Assembly (NCBI RefSeq): GCF_019711355.1
Contig: NZ_CP081297.1
Span: 1,488,001 to 1,552,000, forward strand
DNA from: Qipengyuania psychrotolerans
GTDB lineage: Bacteria > Pseudomonadota > Alphaproteobacteria > Sphingomonadales > Sphingomonadaceae
Direction: 5' to 3'
DNA length: 64,000 nt
Made by a program: the position numbers and the translations under genes. The notes under the pieces are model-generated. The model was not told where the DNA came from. It made no database searches and was given only the letters and a program-made list of their open reading frames with translations. Of the stretch, positions 8,251 through 17,860 are shown piece by piece (position 1 is the first letter of the stretch; each line of letters begins with the position of its first letter).

Positions 8251-8276
8251 GTCAGCCAAACAAACACGGAAGTCAA
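8248..8276 (-). promoter_or_regulatory. predicted sigma-70-type promoter of the regulator operon
   Basis: On the minus strand TTGACT (8276-8271) and GACATT (8253-8248) are separated by 17 bases. The -35 is near consensus; the -10 matches only three positions. A start about seven bases downstream falls on the ATG at 8241, which has no ribosome-binding site. Confidence 0.4.
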
Positions 8277-8283
8277 GCGCGCA

Positions 8284-8317
8284 AACAAAAAGGCCGGAAG
8301 GTTTCCCCTCCGGCCTT
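8284..8317 (-). terminator. intrinsic terminator of the ribosomal operon (after rplQ)
   Basis: On the minus strand AAGGCCGGA (8317-8309) pairs with TCCGGCCTT (8298-8290) and is followed by TTTGTTT. This is a standard strong terminator placed 24 nt after the rplQ stop. It separates the ribosomal operon from the GbsR operon on the same strand. Confidence 0.85.
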
Positions 8318-8340
8318 CAATTGTTCGGTGATGGATACGC

Positions 8341-8760
8341 TTACGCGTCTTCCATTTCCTCGTCGCCCATAACCGGACCGCTGTCCTGGCCCTTGGCATC
8401 GACGTCGCGCTCGACCAGTTCGATGATACCCATCTGGGCGGCATCGCTACCGCGGTAGCCAGCCTTGATTACGCGGCTGTAACCGCCTTCACGGTCAGCA
8501 TAACGCTCTGCCAGAACGTCGAACAGCTTCTTCAGCTGCGTTTCGTCCTGAAGGCGAGCCATCGCAAGACGGCGGTTCGAAAGACCGCCACGCTTTGCCA
8601 GCGTGATCAGCTTTTCGATGTACGGGCGCATTTCCTTCGCCTTGGGCAGCGTGGTCATGATCTGCTCGTGCTTGATCAGCGCGGCAGCCATGTTGCGAAG
8701 CATTGCGTGACGGTGACCCGTCTTACGCTGAAGCTTACGACCGGAAATCTTATGACGCAT
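8341..8760 (-). CDS. rplQ: 50S ribosomal protein L17
   Basis: The 139-residue product starts with [19 protein letters not shown], the L17 signature, and carries LITLAKRGG in the middle. A short acidic tail (DEEMEDA) follows the usual end of the family. L17 binds 23S rRNA around the tunnel exit. It is the last gene of the alpha segment, 88 nt after rpoA, and is followed by a strong terminator. Confidence 0.98.
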   Translation of the reverse strand: MRHKISGRKLQRKTGHRHAMLRNMAAALIKHEQIMTTLPKAKEMRPYIEKLITLAKRGGLSNRRLAMARLQDETQLKKLFDVLAERYADREGGYSRVIKAGYRGSDAAQMGIIELVERDVDAKGQDSGPVMGDEEMEDA

Positions 8761-8807
8761 ATTCTTGTCCTTTGTTCGTAGGGGGCCCGTATGAGGTAGC
8801 CCGAAAC

Positions 8808-8831
8808 AGGCCGGAAAAAGGGGTCCGGCCT
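8808..8831 (-). promoter_or_regulatory. hairpin between rpoA and rplQ
   Basis: AGGCCGGA and TCCGGCCT form an 8-bp stem on the minus strand, 17 nt after the rpoA stop. No U-run follows, so it is more likely an mRNA-stabilising or processing hairpin than a terminator. Confidence 0.4.
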
Positions 8832-8848
8832 ATGCCCCGTCTAAGTAA

Positions 8849-9904
8849 TTAACCCAGCAGCTCTTGTTCGAGCTTCTTGGCCATTTCCTCGATGTTTTCC
8901 GGCGGCCAGCCAGGGATGTCCATGCCGAGGCGCAGACCCATCGAGCTCAGGACTTCCTTGATCTCGTTGAGCGACTTGCGGCCGAAGTTCGGCGTACGGA
9001 GCATCTCGGCCTCGGTCTTCTGGACCAGGTCGCCGATATAGATGATGTTGTCGTTCTTGAGGCAGTTTGCCGAACGGACCGACAGTTCCAGTTCGTCCAC
9101 CTTCTTGAGAAGGTAGCGGTTGAGCTGGTTCGTGTCGCTTTCCTGCGGCTCTGCAGCCTGACCGATCATCGCCGAGGTCGGCTGCGGGATGCCATCTTCG
9201 AAGTGGACGAAGAGGGTCAGCTGATCCTGGAGGATGCGTGCAGCGTAAGCCACGGCATCTTCGGGAGTGACCGTGCCATCGGTTTCGATGGTCAGCGACA
9301 GCTTGTCGTAGTCCAGTTCCTGGCCAACGCGGGCGTTGTCGACCTTGTAGCTGACCTGACGGACCGGCGAATACAGGCTGTCGATCGGGATGAGACCGAT
9401 CGGTGCATCGACCGGACGGTTCATCACGGCGGGACGATAGCCCTTACCAGTATCAGCGGTCAGTTCCATGTTCAGCGTGGCGCCTTCGTCGAGGTGGCAG
9501 ATCACGAGGTCCTTGTTCATGACCTCGATATCGCCCGAAACGGCGATGTCGCCTGCCTTCACTTCGCCCGGGCCAGTGGCCGAGAGCTGAAGACGCTTGG
9601 TGCCTTCACCTTCCATCTTGAGCGCGATCTGCTTCACGTTCAGGACGATGTCGGTGATGTCTTCGCGCACGCCTGCGAGCGAAGAGAATTCGTGCAACAC
9701 GTTCTCGATCTTGATCGAGGTAATCGCTGCGCCCTGAAGCGAGGAAAGCAGCACACGACGCAGAGCGTTGCCGAGCGTCAGGCCAAAGCCACGCTCGAGC
9801 GGTTCGGCAACGAAAATTGCCTTACGCTTCTTGTCGCCACCGTCCTTGATGTCGAGGGTGTTGGGTTTCTTGAGTTCCTGCCAGTTCTTGATGTTGACGG
9901 ACAT
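8849..9904 (-). CDS. rpoA: RNA polymerase subunit alpha
   Basis: The 351-residue alpha subunit has its assembly domain in residues 1-235 ([20 protein letters not shown]) and, after a linker, the C-terminal DNA/activator-binding domain ([20 protein letters not shown], then [17 protein letters not shown]). The length is as expected for alphaproteobacteria. It dimerises to nucleate RNA polymerase and contacts UP elements and activators. It lies between rpsK and rplQ, in the standard order, with a hairpin in the 104-nt gap before it. Confidence 0.98.
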   Translation of the reverse strand: MSVNIKNWQELKKPNTLDIKDGGDKKRKAIFVAEPLERGFGLTLGNALRRVLLSSLQGAAITSIKIENVLHEFSSLAGVREDITDIVLNVKQIALKMEGEGTKRLQLSATGPGEVKAGDIAVSGDIEVMNKDLVICHLDEGATLNMELTADTGKGYRPAVMNRPVDAPIGLIPIDSLYSPVRQVSYKVDNARVGQELDYDKLSLTIETDGTVTPEDAVAYAARILQDQLTLFVHFEDGIPQPTSAMIGQAAEPQESDTNQLNRYLLKKVDELELSVRSANCLKNDNIIYIGDLVQKTEAEMLRTPNFGRKSLNEIKEVLSSMGLRLGMDIPGWPPENIEEMAKKLEQELLG

Positions 9905-9932
9905 GGATTTCCCCTGGGTGTGGATGCGGGCA

Positions 9933-9962
9933 GGACCGGAGCTCTTGCTGAGCGTCCGGTCC
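9933..9962 (-). promoter_or_regulatory. hairpin upstream of rpoA
   Basis: GGACCGGA pairs with TCCGGTCC and the stem continues inward through CGCTC/GAGC around a short loop. It sits in the rpsK-rpoA gap on the minus-strand message without a U-run. It may stabilise or process the mRNA; role inferred. Confidence 0.4.
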
Positions 9963-10008
9963 GTGAAAATGTCGGTGACCCGTTACCGGGCCACCAGGCA
10001 GGTACGGA

Positions 10009-10398
10009 TCAGACGCGGCGACGCTTGGACGGCCGCACACCATTGTGCGGGATCGGCGTAACATCGCGAATGGAAGTGATCGTAAAGCCGACAGCGGCGA
10101 GACCGCGCAGTGCGCTCTCACGGCCCGAACCCGGGCCCTTCACTTCGACTTCCAGCGTACGGACGCCGTGTTCGGCGGCCTTCTTGCCGGCATCATCGGC
10201 GGCGACCTGGGCAGCATAGGGAGTCGACTTGCGGCTACCCTTGAAGCCCATCGCGCCTGCGCTGGACCAGCTGATAGCATTGCCCTGCGCGTCGGTGATG
10301 GTGATCATTGTATTGTTGAAGCTGGCGTTGATGTGCGCGACGCCGCTCGAAATGTTCTTTTTGTCGCGGCGCTTAACGCGGCCGGGTTCGCGTGCCAT
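10009..10398 (-). CDS. rpsK: 30S ribosomal protein S11
   Basis: The 129-residue product has the S11 core: [42 protein letters not shown] and the C-terminal [14 protein letters not shown]11 shapes the platform of the small subunit around the mRNA exit path. It lies between rpsM (55 nt upstream) and rpoA. Confidence 0.98.
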   Translation of the reverse strand: MAREPGRVKRRDKKNISSGVAHINASFNNTMITITDAQGNAISWSSAGAMGFKGSRKSTPYAAQVAADDAGKKAAEHGVRTLEVEVKGPGSGRESALRGLAAVGFTITSIRDVTPIPHNGVRPSKRRRV

Positions 10399-10453
10399 GA
10401 TGTTAATTCCTTACATATTCTCAAGAAGGTAAAAGCCTGGATTGGATCCGAGC

Positions 10454-10822
10454 TTACTTCTTCTTGCCGGCGATCGGCTTGGCCTTACCCTTGCGGGTGC
10501 GGGCATTGGTGTGAGTGCGCTGGCCGCGAACAGGCAGACCGGCACGGTGACGAAGGCCGCGGTATGAACGCAGGTCCATCAGGCGCTTGATGTTCATCGC
10601 AGTGTCGCGACGAAGGTCGCCTTCGACCATGTGCTCTTCGTCGATCGTTTCGCGAACGCGCAGGATTTCCTCGTCGGAAAGGTCCTGAACGCGGCGAGCG
10701 TGATCGATACCAAGCTTGTCAGCGATCTCAACGGCCTTGGTCCGGCCGATTCCGTGAATGTAGGTAAGCGCGATAATAACGCGCTTGTTGGTGGGGATAT
10801 TTACCCCGGCAATACGAGCCAC
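10454..10822 (-). CDS. rpsM: 30S ribosomal protein S13
   Basis: The 122-residue product begins [15 protein letters not shown] and ends in the basic [16 protein letters not shown] tail that reaches into the subunit interface. It uses a GTG start preceded by GGAGAA. It is the first gene after the SRPBCC insertion, with its own 361-nt upstream region holding a terminator-like hairpin, so the alpha segment may be transcribed from its own promoter. Confidence 0.98.
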   Translation of the reverse strand: MARIAGVNIPTNKRVIIALTYIHGIGRTKAVEIADKLGIDHARRVQDLSDEEILRVRETIDEEHMVEGDLRRDTAMNIKRLMDLRSYRGLRHRAGLPVRGQRTHTNARTRKGKAKPIAGKKK

Positions 10823-11183
10823 TTAATTCTCCATGCTCCACAAGGTCCTTTAAAGCGGGACCCTATCTCAACGCCTTGTTTTCACTGACACTGGCGGCTG
10901 CAACTAACGCAAAAAGCCCGGATGGCGTGCAAAAGACTACCGCCTGCCGGACTCACCGAAAGTGTCGAATGAAAGGCGCGCTTAGGCGGATTCGGCCAAG
11001 AGGTCAACAGCCCGCACGCGCAAACGACTGGGCCACCAATGTGGGTGGTCCCGCCCATGTTTCAATCCCTGCCTACGACCGATTGGCAAAAAGGTCAAAA
11101 AGCAGCAATCCATTCAGTTACAGGTTATTGGCCTATCAGAACAGACAAGCACTGTAGTCCTCGGGAGTTCGCACTGCTGGCTG
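10823..11183. other. non-coding gap between the SRPBCC gene and rpsM
   Basis: No convincing gene is seen. On the minus strand it holds a probable terminator (10910-10953) and then about 85 nt leading to rpsM. That stretch must carry any rpsM promoter; only weak matches such as TTGCAG-17-AACAAG are visible. The part nearest the SRPBCC gene shows nothing recognisable. Confidence 0.5.
10910..10953 (-). terminator. probable intrinsic terminator between the SRPBCC gene and rpsM
   Basis: On the minus strand AGTCCGG pairs with CCGGGCT and, inside that, GGCG pairs with CGCC around a 13-nt loop. TTTTTG follows directly. It would end transcripts from secY-adk-SRPBCC before rpsM. Confidence 0.55.
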
Positions 11184-11753
11184 CTATTCGGAAATGTCCT
11201 CGTCACCGCCCAGCGCACCGAGATGGTCCCGAAGGCCCGCAAGCTGCTGGTCCATCACGCCGTCCACCGCATTGGAAATTTGGTCGATCGGAAAGCCCAT
11301 CGGCCCGCCGACATTGTATTCCCATGAAATACGAGTGCCGCCGTCGATTTCCTCAAGCGTAATCGTGAGCACTCCGGTCGCCGGAACAGCCTGGAGCGGA
11401 CCCAGTCCGCCGCGCAGGCGCAAGGCGCGGTCGGGAACCGCCTGGACCACAACAGCGTGCTGCGCACTCCCGTCCAGCGGGATGGCACCCTCGCCCGGGA
11501 TCTTTTCACAGAAGCAACCGCCCGCGCTCGGTACCAGCGTCATGTTGGACGCGTCAGCTGACCAAGTGTGCCCATCATTCCACCAGTCCGACGGTTTGAT
11601 AAGCGCCATCCACGTTTCGCGAGGCGTAGCTGCAACCTGGGCACTTGCCTTGGTCACAAAGCCGCTATCGCTGGTCGATACGACTTCTGCCGAAGCAGGC
11701 ACGGCCAATCCTGCCAGCCCGGCGGCAACAGCGATAATCAGAAAACGCGGCAT
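11184..11753 (-). CDS. exported SRPBCC (START-like) domain protein
   Basis: This 189-residue protein has a signal peptide (MPRFLIIAVAAGLAGLAVPASA). The remainder looks like the SRPBCC/Bet v1-like lipid- or hydrophobic-ligand-binding fold: AAtPRETWMALIKPSDWW near the start, TGVLTITLEEIDGGTRISWEYNVGG in the middle and a long C-terminal amphipathic helix. No catalytic motif is seen. It starts 60 nt after adk on the same strand with GGGAGAG upstream of its ATG. Its position between adk and rpsM is unusual for the ribosomal operon. The ligand is unknown; periplasmic location is inferred. Confidence 0.75.
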   Translation of the reverse strand: MPRFLIIAVAAGLAGLAVPASAEVVSTSDSGFVTKASAQVAATPRETWMALIKPSDWWNDGHTWSADASNMTLVPSAGGCFCEKIPGEGAIPLDGSAQHAVVVQAVPDRALRLRGGLGPLQAVPATGVLTITLEEIDGGTRISWEYNVGGPMGFPIDQISNAVDGVMDQQLAGLRDHLGALGGDEDISE

Positions 11754-11813
11754 AGGACTCTCCCTTGACTGGAAGACGGTCCTATGGTCGCAAACCTCTT
11801 TTGGAAAGGCTGA

Positions 11814-12458
11814 TCAGTCCAGCAGTGCATCAATCGCGTGGGCGACATCATCGATCGCAGCCATGCCATCGACGCGCGAGACAATTCCGCGAGCTTCGTA
11901 CCCTGGAAGGATAGGCGCGGTTTCGCTGCGGTAGACCTGCATACGGTGGCGGACCGTTTCTTCATTATCGTCGGGACGCCGCTTGAATTCGGTCGACCCG
12001 CACTGGTCGCATTTGCCAGGAGTTTCCGGCTGCTTGAAAGTGTCGTGATAGCCGGTGCCGCATTCTGCGCAGGTATAGCGCCCGGTAATGCGGGCGACCA
12101 ACGCATCTTCATCGACGCCCAGTTCGATCACATGGTCCAGGCTCCGACCGTGCTTCGCCAACAGCTGGTCAAGCATCTCGGCCTGCTTCTCGGTCCTAGG
12201 ATAGCCATCAAAGATGGCACCGGTATCCGGACCCATTGCGGTCAGTTCAGCATCGATCAGTTCCGAAACGATGACGTCGGAAACAAGCCCGCCCGCATCC
12301 ATCACGGCCTTAGCCTTGATCCCAACCGGAGTTCCGGCCTTCACCGCCGCGCGCAGCATGTCGCCGGTAGAAAGCTGGCGCATGCCATGATGTTCCACCA
12401 GGCGTTGGGCCTGAGTGCCCTTGCCTGCGCCCGGAGGGCCGAGAAGTATGATATCCAT
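11814..12458 (-). CDS. adk: adenylate kinase
   Basis: The 214-residue enzyme converts ATP and AMP to two ADP. The P-loop GPPGAGKGT is at residues 7-15, and the AMP-binding DGYPRTEKQA is at 84-93. The LID carries four cysteines (130, 133, 150, 153) as two CxxC pairs, so this is a long form with a probable structural zinc. It lies 31 nt downstream of secY, a usual arrangement. Confidence 0.98.
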   Translation of the reverse strand: MDIILLGPPGAGKGTQAQRLVEHHGMRQLSTGDMLRAAVKAGTPVGIKAKAVMDAGGLVSDVIVSELIDAELTAMGPDTGAIFDGYPRTEKQAEMLDQLLAKHGRSLDHVIELGVDEDALVARITGRYTCAECGTGYHDTFKQPETPGKCDQCGSTEFKRRPDDNEETVRHRMQVYRSETAPILPGYEARGIVSRVDGMAAIDDVAHAIDALLD

Positions 12459-12489
12459 CGAGAGGGGTCCCCTTCGCCTCGGTGAAGAC

Positions 12490-13854
12490 TTAACGCAGGC
12501 GGCCCTTCAGCTTCGCCTTTTTGATGAGATCGCCGTACTGGTGTGCCAGCAGATGCGACTGGATCTGACTGATCGTATCCACTGTCACGTTCACGACGAT
12601 AAGCAAGCTGGTACCGCCAAGGAATAGGGGGATACCGGTTTGCGCGATCATGTATTCCGGAACGACGCAGACGATTGTCAGGTAGATGGCACCAATCACC
12701 GTAATGCGTGTCAGGACATAATCGAGATACTGCTCTGTCCGCTTGCCGGGCCGAATGCCGGGAATAAACCCGCCGTTCTTCTTCAGATTCTCTGCCGTCT
12801 CTTCCGGATTAAATACAACCGCAGTGTAGAAGAAGCAGAAGAAAATGATCCCGAGGCCATACAGCGTCATGTAGAGCGGCTGGCCGTGCTGGAGATACTG
12901 AAGCACCGTCTGGACACCGCCGCCGAAGCTGCTTTCAGTGTCGAGTGAGTTTCCGGCGAACTGCGTGATCGTCAGCGGCAGCAGCAAGAGCGAGCTGGCA
13001 AAGATCGGCGGGATAACGCCGGCGGTGTTCAGCTTGAGCGGAAGATGCGAACGGTCTGCCTGCATCCCGCCGCGCTGCGTTGCGCGCTTGGGATACTGGA
13101 TCAGCAGTCGCCGCTGAGCGCGCTCGAAGAAACTGATGCCGTAAATGAGCACCACGACCATGGCGATAAAGCCGAGCAGGATACCGGTAGCGATCGAACC
13201 TTCGCTGTACCCGGTCGCCATGTTCGTGACGAAGGTCGGGAACTGGGCGACGATGCCAGCCATGATGATGAGCGAAACGCCGTTGCCGATACCGCGGCTG
13301 GTGATCTGTTCACCAAGCCACAATAGGAACATCGTACCGCCGACCAGGCTGACGACTGCGCCGATGCGGAACATGTAGCCTGGATCAACCACGGCCGCGA
13401 TCCCTTCGGAGGCGCCGAAGCTCTCGAGGCCTGCGGCCAGGAACCAGCCCTGTATCGAACACAGCAGCACCGTGCCGTAACGCGTGTATTGATTGAGCTT
13501 CTGGCGTCCGACCGTGCCTTCCTTCTTCAAGGCGGCAAGCGTGGGATGCAAGGCTGAGGCCATCTGCACCACGATCGAAGCGGTAATATAGGGCATGACG
13601 CCGAGCGCGATGAGGCTCATCCGCTCAAGACTGCCGCCCGTGAACATGTTGAACATGTCGATGATGCCACCCTGGGTGACATCGGCAAGCTGGGTCAACG
13701 CGCGGGCGTTGATGCCCGGCAGAGGCACGAAGCTGAGGAACCGGAAAACGATCAGCGCACCGATCGTGAACCAGATGCGCTGCTTGAGCTCAGTGGCCTT
13801 GGAGAAATTGGCGAGACTGATATTGCTCGCGAAACTGTCGGCGCTTGATGCCAT
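12490..13854 (-). CDS. secY: protein translocase subunit SecY
   Basis: The 454-residue protein has the ten hydrophobic membrane segments of SecY, including the plug region after PLPGINARAL and the cytoplasmic loop with ERAQRRLLIQYPKR. It forms the channel of the Sec translocon with SecE and SecG, neither of which is in this window. It lies downstream of rplO with a 106-nt gap and upstream of adk. Confidence 0.98.
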   Translation of the reverse strand: MASSADSFASNISLANFSKATELKQRIWFTIGALIVFRFLSFVPLPGINARALTQLADVTQGGIIDMFNMFTGGSLERMSLIALGVMPYITASIVVQMASALHPTLAALKKEGTVGRQKLNQYTRYGTVLLCSIQGWFLAAGLESFGASEGIAAVVDPGYMFRIGAVVSLVGGTMFLLWLGEQITSRGIGNGVSLIIMAGIVAQFPTFVTNMATGYSEGSIATGILLGFIAMVVVLIYGISFFERAQRRLLIQYPKRATQRGGMQADRSHLPLKLNTAGVIPPIFASSLLLLPLTITQFAGNSLDTESSFGGGVQTVLQYLQHGQPLYMTLYGLGIIFFCFFYTAVVFNPEETAENLKKNGGFIPGIRPGKRTEQYLDYVLTRITVIGAIYLTIVCVVPEYMIAQTGIPLFLGGTSLLIVVNVTVDTISQIQSHLLAHQYGDLIKKAKLKGRLR

Positions 13855-13960
13855 TGGTCGTCTTCGATCCTAAGCTTGTCGCCGGCCCGTCCCGGCTATG
13901 ACCGGACAGATAGGGAGCGGAGGGACGAATGTCGAACCCCCACTCCCCTGTTTCCATCGA

Positions 13961-14500
13961 TTACTTTTGCTTGTCGGCCTTGGCTGCCTTGTTAGCAGCG
14001 GCACGTTCGGCCTTCTTTTCGTGCTCAGGCTGTGCCTTGGGCAGTACTTCGACCTTGCCGCCAGCCTTCTCGACCGCTTCGATCGCACCCTTCGATGCGC
14101 CAGCGACTATAAACTTGACCTTCGCAGTGATTTCACCCTTGGCGAGAAGACGGACACCGTCCTTGCCACCGCGGGCAAGACCAGCTGCCTTGAGCGCTGC
14201 GTGGTCGATGTCTTTCTTGCCGTCGAGCTTCTTCGCGTCGATGAACTTCTGGACCATGCCCAGGTTCACTTCGGCAAAATCCTTGCCGAACGGATTGTTG
14301 AAACCGCGCTTCGGCAGACGCATGTGAAGCGGCATCTGGCCGCCTTCGAAGCCCTTGATCGCTACGCCCGAGCGGCTCTTCTGACCCTTCTGGCCGCGGC
14401 CAGCAGTCTTGCCCTTGCCCGAACCGATACCACGGCCGACACGCATGCGCTCTTTGCGAGCGCCCGGATTGTCACGGATTTCGTTGAGTTTGATAGACAT
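13961..14500 (-). CDS. rplO: 50S ribosomal protein L15
   Basis: The 179-residue product has the glycine-rich L15 N-terminus ([17 protein letters not shown]) and the [21 protein letters not shown] core. It ends in an Ala/Lys-rich extension ([15 protein letters not shown]) longer than in Escherichia coli. It follows rpmD after 94 nt. Confidence 0.97.
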   Translation of the reverse strand: MSIKLNEIRDNPGARKERMRVGRGIGSGKGKTAGRGQKGQKSRSGVAIKGFEGGQMPLHMRLPKRGFNNPFGKDFAEVNLGMVQKFIDAKKLDGKKDIDHAALKAAGLARGGKDGVRLLAKGEITAKVKFIVAGASKGAIEAVEKAGGKVEVLPKAQPEHEKKAERAAANKAAKADKQK

Positions 14501-14594
14501 AGTTGCACTCGCTTTCGCTTTTGTTCGCGCTAAAAAATGGAAGCGGCCCGCTATCGTAGCAGGCCGCTCCCGTCAAATTGTTCCGTCGACTGAG

Positions 14595-14780
14595 TTAGTC
14601 GACGATCTCGACCAGATGCGGGACCTTGGCGACTGCACCGCGCACCTCGGGGGTGTCCTGGCGTTCGACGATCTTGTGCATCTTGTTGAGGCCCAGGCCG
14701 ATCAGAATTTTCTTCTGGCTTTCCGGGCGACGGATCGGCGAACCGATCTGCTTGATCTTGATGGTGTTGTTCTTGGCCAT
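14595..14780 (-). CDS. rpmD: 50S ribosomal protein L30
   Basis: The 61-residue product matches bacterial L30: [40 protein letters not shown]. It starts 5 nt after rpsE and precedes rplO, the standard position. Confidence 0.97.
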   Translation of the reverse strand: MAKNNTIKIKQIGSPIRRPESQKKILIGLGLNKMHKIVERQDTPEVRGAVAKVPHLVEIVD

Positions 14781-14785
14781 CTCAT

Positions 14786-15643
14786 TTACTCCGCGATAGC
14801 GGCAGCGTCAGCTTTCGCTTCTGCTTCCGACGCACCACCACGACCAAGCAGGTCGACGACCTTCTTGCCGCGACGCTGCGCAACCGACTTCGGCGAAGTC
14901 TGGTCCTGCAGCGCATCAAAGGTGGCGCGGATCATGTTGTAGGGGTTCGAAGTACCGACCGACTTGGTCACCACGTCTGCAACGCCCAGGCTTTCGAACA
15001 CGGCACGCATCGGGCCACCGGCGATGATGCCGGTACCAGCTGGAGCGGTACGAACGGTAACCTTGCCGGCACCGAAGCGACCATTGCCATCGTGATGGAG
15101 GGTACGACCTTCCTTCAGCGAGACACGGATCATCTTCTTGCGCGCAGCGGCAGTTGCCTTGCTGATCGCTTCCGGCACTTCGCGGGCCTTGCCCTTGCCG
15201 AAGCCGACGCGGCCCTGACCGTCACCAACAACTACGAGTGCAGCAAAACCAAAGCGCTTACCGCCCTTTACAGTCTTGCTGACGCGGTTGATGTGGACGA
15301 GCTTCTCGATGATGCCGTCGTCTTCTTCCTGGCGTCCACCGCGACGGTTGTTGTCACGGCCACCGCGGCCGCCACGGCCACGATCGTTGCCGCCACGGCC
15401 ACCGCCGCTACCGCCGCCACGATTACCGCGAGCGTTTTGCTGTCCGCGCGGCTGGCCTTCAGCGCCCTGTGCGGGGCTCTGGTTGGCAGCAGCTTCGGAA
15501 GGAGTATCGGCGATAGCCGGCTCTTCCTTGGTCACAGCAGTTTCGGTTTCAGCCGTAGCTTCGACCTTTGTTTCTTCAACCTTCGCGTCGGCCTTGGGAG
15601 CTTCTGCTTCAGGAGCGTTTTCGGTTTTCTTGTCGTCAGCCAT
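14786..15643 (-). CDS. rpsE: 30S ribosomal protein S5 with long N-terminal extension
   Basis: The 285-residue product is far longer than the ~166 residues of Escherichia coli S5. The S5 core starts near residue 110 ([20 protein letters not shown]) and includes [12 protein letters not shown] and [13 protein letters not shown]. The first ~65 residues are Ala/Glu/Lys-rich and acidic, followed by a Gly/Arg stretch (about 66-104) with repeated RGG units, all likely disordered. S5 contributes to decoding accuracy and mRNA unwinding at the entry site. The start at 15643 lies 2 nt after the rplR stop; an internal start would remove the extension, but no obvious alternative ATG lies at the core boundary. 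Confidence 0.95.
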   Translation of the reverse strand: MADDKKTENAPEAEAPKADAKVEETKVEATAETETAVTKEEPAIADTPSEAAANQSPAQGAEGQPRGQQNARGNRGGGSGGGRGGNDRGRGGRGGRDNNRRGGRQEEDDGIIEKLVHINRVSKTVKGGKRFGFAALVVVGDGQGRVGFGKGKAREVPEAISKATAAARKKMIRVSLKEGRTLHHDGNGRFGAGKVTVRTAPAGTGIIAGGPMRAVFESLGVADVVTKSVGTSNPYNMIRATFDALQDQTSPKSVAQRRGKKVVDLLGRGGASEAEAKADAAAIAE

Positions 15644-15645
15644 GA

Positions 15646-15990
15646 TCAGAACTCCAGCCCGCCTTCGCGAGCGGCGTCGGCCAGCGCTTTCACGCGGCCA
15701 TGGAACAGGAAACCACCGCGATCGAACACGACGGTAGTGACACCGGCCTTCTTGGCGGCGGCAGCGATGTCGCTGCCGACTTGCTTGGCAGCATCGACAT
15801 TGGCACCCGAACTCTTCGCGCCGAGCGTCGAGGCAGCAGCAACGGTCTTGCCGTCCGCATCGTCGATGATCTGCGCGTAGATGTGCTTACCGGTGCGATG
15901 GACCGACAGGCGCGGCTTACCGCCAGCACGGCTACGAAGAGCTGTGCGGACACGGCGGCGGCGGCGTTCAAAAAGGGAAAGCTTTGCCAT
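15646..15990 (-). CDS. rplR: 50S ribosomal protein L18
   Basis: The 114-residue product begins [14 protein letters not shown] and contains [19 protein letters not shown], typical of L18, which brings 5S rRNA to the large subunit. The ATG at 15990 is 1 nt after the rplF stop; the frame is open 43 codons upstream, but that part overlaps rplF and is not L18. Confidence 0.97.
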   Translation of the reverse strand: MAKLSLFERRRRRVRTALRSRAGGKPRLSVHRTGKHIYAQIIDDADGKTVAAASTLGAKSSGANVDAAKQVGSDIAAAAKKAGVTTVVFDRGGFLFHGRVKALADAAREGGLEF

Positions 15991-15991
15991 C

Positions 15992-16525
15992 TTACTTCTT
16001 CTTCCCTTCCTTGCGGAAGATATACTCGCCGCGGTACTTGATGCCCTTGCCCTTATAAGGCTCGGGCTTGCGCCACTTGCGAACGTTTGCCGCAAACTGA
16101 CCCACGGCCTGCTTGTCATTACCGCTGATTTCGACGGTGGTCTGGTCAGGCGTCTTCACTTCAATGCCTTCCGGCACATCGAGATCGACGTCATGCGAGA
16201 AACCGAGCTGAAGCTTGAGCTTCTTGCCCTGTGCCTGCGCACGGTAACCAACACCAGTGATCTCGAGGACCTTGGTGAAACCATCGGTCACACCTTCAAC
16301 CAGGTTGGCGACGAGCGTACGCTGCATTCCCCAGTGGTTGCGTGCAGCACGAGTGTCGTTGGACGGAGTGATCGAAATCTCGCCGTCATCCAGCTTGTAC
16401 TGGACCAGATCCGACAGACCCATGGAAAGAGTGCCCTTGGGCCCCTTAACGCTGAGTGCGCCTTCTTCGATCTTGGCCTCGACCCCTTTGGGGATCGTGA
16501 CGGGTTTCTTACCGATGCGGCTCAT
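15992..16525 (-). CDS. rplF: 50S ribosomal protein L6
   Basis: The 177-residue product starts [17 protein letters not shown] and ends with the L6 signature [14 protein letters not shown]. Its start shares one base with the rpsH stop (TGATG), so the pair is translationally coupled. L6 sits near the GTPase centre of the large subunit. Confidence 0.98.
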   Translation of the reverse strand: MSRIGKKPVTIPKGVEAKIEEGALSVKGPKGTLSMGLSDLVQYKLDDGEISITPSNDTRAARNHWGMQRTLVANLVEGVTDGFTKVLEITGVGYRAQAQGKKLKLQLGFSHDVDLDVPEGIEVKTPDQTTVEISGNDKQAVGQFAANVRKWRKPEPYKGKGIKYRGEYIFRKEGKKK

Positions 16526-16920
16526 CAGAATACCTCCGCAAGCACTTCGCCACCGACATTGTCGGCACGTGCTTCGGCGTCCGAAAGCACGCCGCGCGGC
16601 GTCGAAACGATGGTGATGCCAAGGCCGTTGCGAACAATGGGGAGTTCTTTCGAACCCGCATAGACGCGGCGGCCAGGCTTGGAGACGCGGGCGACGTGCT
16701 TGATAGCCGGTTCGCCTTCGAAATATTTCAGTTCGATCCGCAGCGCCGGGTGCTTGCCGCTCGCGTCTTCAGTGTAGCCACGGATGTAGCCTTCACGCTG
16801 AAGAACTTCGAGAACGTTTGCACGCAGCTTGCTAGCGGGCGAAAGGACACTGTCCTTCTTCGCCTGCTGGCCGTTGCGGATACGGGTGAGCATATCACCC
16901 AGGGGATCGGTCATAGCCAT
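16525..16920 (-). CDS. rpsH: 30S ribosomal protein S8
   Basis: The 131-residue product has [16 protein letters not shown] at the N-terminus and the C-terminal signature [21 protein letters not shown]8 binds helix 21 of 16S rRNA and, in enterobacteria, represses the spc operon. It lies 11 nt after rpsN. Confidence 0.98.
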   Translation of the reverse strand: MAMTDPLGDMLTRIRNGQQAKKDSVLSPASKLRANVLEVLQREGYIRGYTEDASGKHPALRIELKYFEGEPAIKHVARVSKPGRRVYAGSKELPIVRNGLGITIVSTPRGVLSDAEARADNVGGEVLAEVF

Positions 16921-16931
16921 CTATCGATTCC

Positions 16932-17237
16932 TCACCAGCTCGACTTTGTGAGGCCTGGAATCAGGCCCTTGTTGCCGAGGTCGCGCAGTTCGATACGGTT
17001 CAGGCCGAACTTGCGGTAATAGCCGCGCGGGCGGCCGGTGGTGGAGCAGCGGTTACGCACCCGGGTAGGGTTCGCGTTACGCGGCAGTTCCGCCATCTTG
17101 AGACGTGCGATCAAACGCTCGCCTTCATCGAGGCTTTCGTCGTCTGCGATCGCTTTCAGCTTTGCGAACTTATCCGCATACTGCTTGACGAGCTTCTTGC
17201 GACGCTCGTTCTTGTTGATCGAACTCAGTTTCGCCAT
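16932..17237 (-). CDS. rpsN: 30S ribosomal protein S14 (zinc-free type)
   Basis: The 101-residue product is the long S14 form: it has the C-terminal [17 protein letters not shown] signature but lacks the CxxC pairs of the zinc-binding form. It is placed between rplE and rpsH, 41 nt after rplE. Confidence 0.97.
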   Translation of the reverse strand: MAKLSSINKNERRKKLVKQYADKFAKLKAIADDESLDEGERLIARLKMAELPRNANPTRVRNRCSTTGRPRGYYRKFGLNRIELRDLGNKGLIPGLTKSSW

Positions 17238-17278
17238 TGGACTTAAGTTCCTTCCTTATCTCTCGATCGGAAGGCGGC

Positions 17279-17860
17279 TCACGCCGCCTCCTGCTCTTCC
17301 GGCTTTGCTTCGGCCGGGAACGGGAAACCGAACAGACGCAGCAATTCGCGTGCTTCGTCATCGGTCTTCGCCGTGGTTGTCACGATGATATCCATGCCCC
17401 GGACCTTGTCGATCTGATCATAGCTGATCTCGGGGAAGATGATCTGTTCCTTGAGGCCCATTGCATAGTTGCCGCGGCCGTCAAACGACTTCGGGTTGAG
17501 CCCACGAAAGTCACGGATACGGGGCATTGCGATGGTCACAAGGCGGTCGACGAATTCGTACATGCGTTCACGGCGCAGGGTTACCTTTGCACCAATCGGC
17601 ATGCCTTCGCGCAGCTTGAACTGTGCGATCGATTTCTTGGCCTTGGTGATGACCGGTTTCTGGCCGGCAATCAGTGCCATTTCTTCGGCTGCAGTCTGGA
17701 CCTTCTTCTTGTCCTGGCTGGCTTCGCCCACACCCATGTTGAGTGTGATCTTGTCCAGCTTGGGCACTTCAAGACGGTTCTTGTAGCCAAACTTCTCGGT
17801 CATCGCCTTGACGATCTGATCGTCGTAGCGCTGCTTCATACGGGGGCTGGAATCAGCCAT
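17279..17860 (-). CDS. rplE: 50S ribosomal protein L5
   Basis: The 193-residue product has the L5 signature [16 protein letters not shown] and ends near [20 protein letters not shown] with a short Glu/Ala-rich tail. L5 binds 5S rRNA and contacts P-site tRNA. Its start overlaps the end of rplX by 8 nt. Confidence 0.98.
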   Translation of the reverse strand: MADSSPRMKQRYDDQIVKAMTEKFGYKNRLEVPKLDKITLNMGVGEASQDKKKVQTAAEEMALIAGQKPVITKAKKSIAQFKLREGMPIGAKVTLRRERMYEFVDRLVTIAMPRIRDFRGLNPKSFDGRGNYAMGLKEQIIFPEISYDQIDKVRGMDIIVTTTAKTDDEARELLRLFGFPFPAEAKPEEQEAA

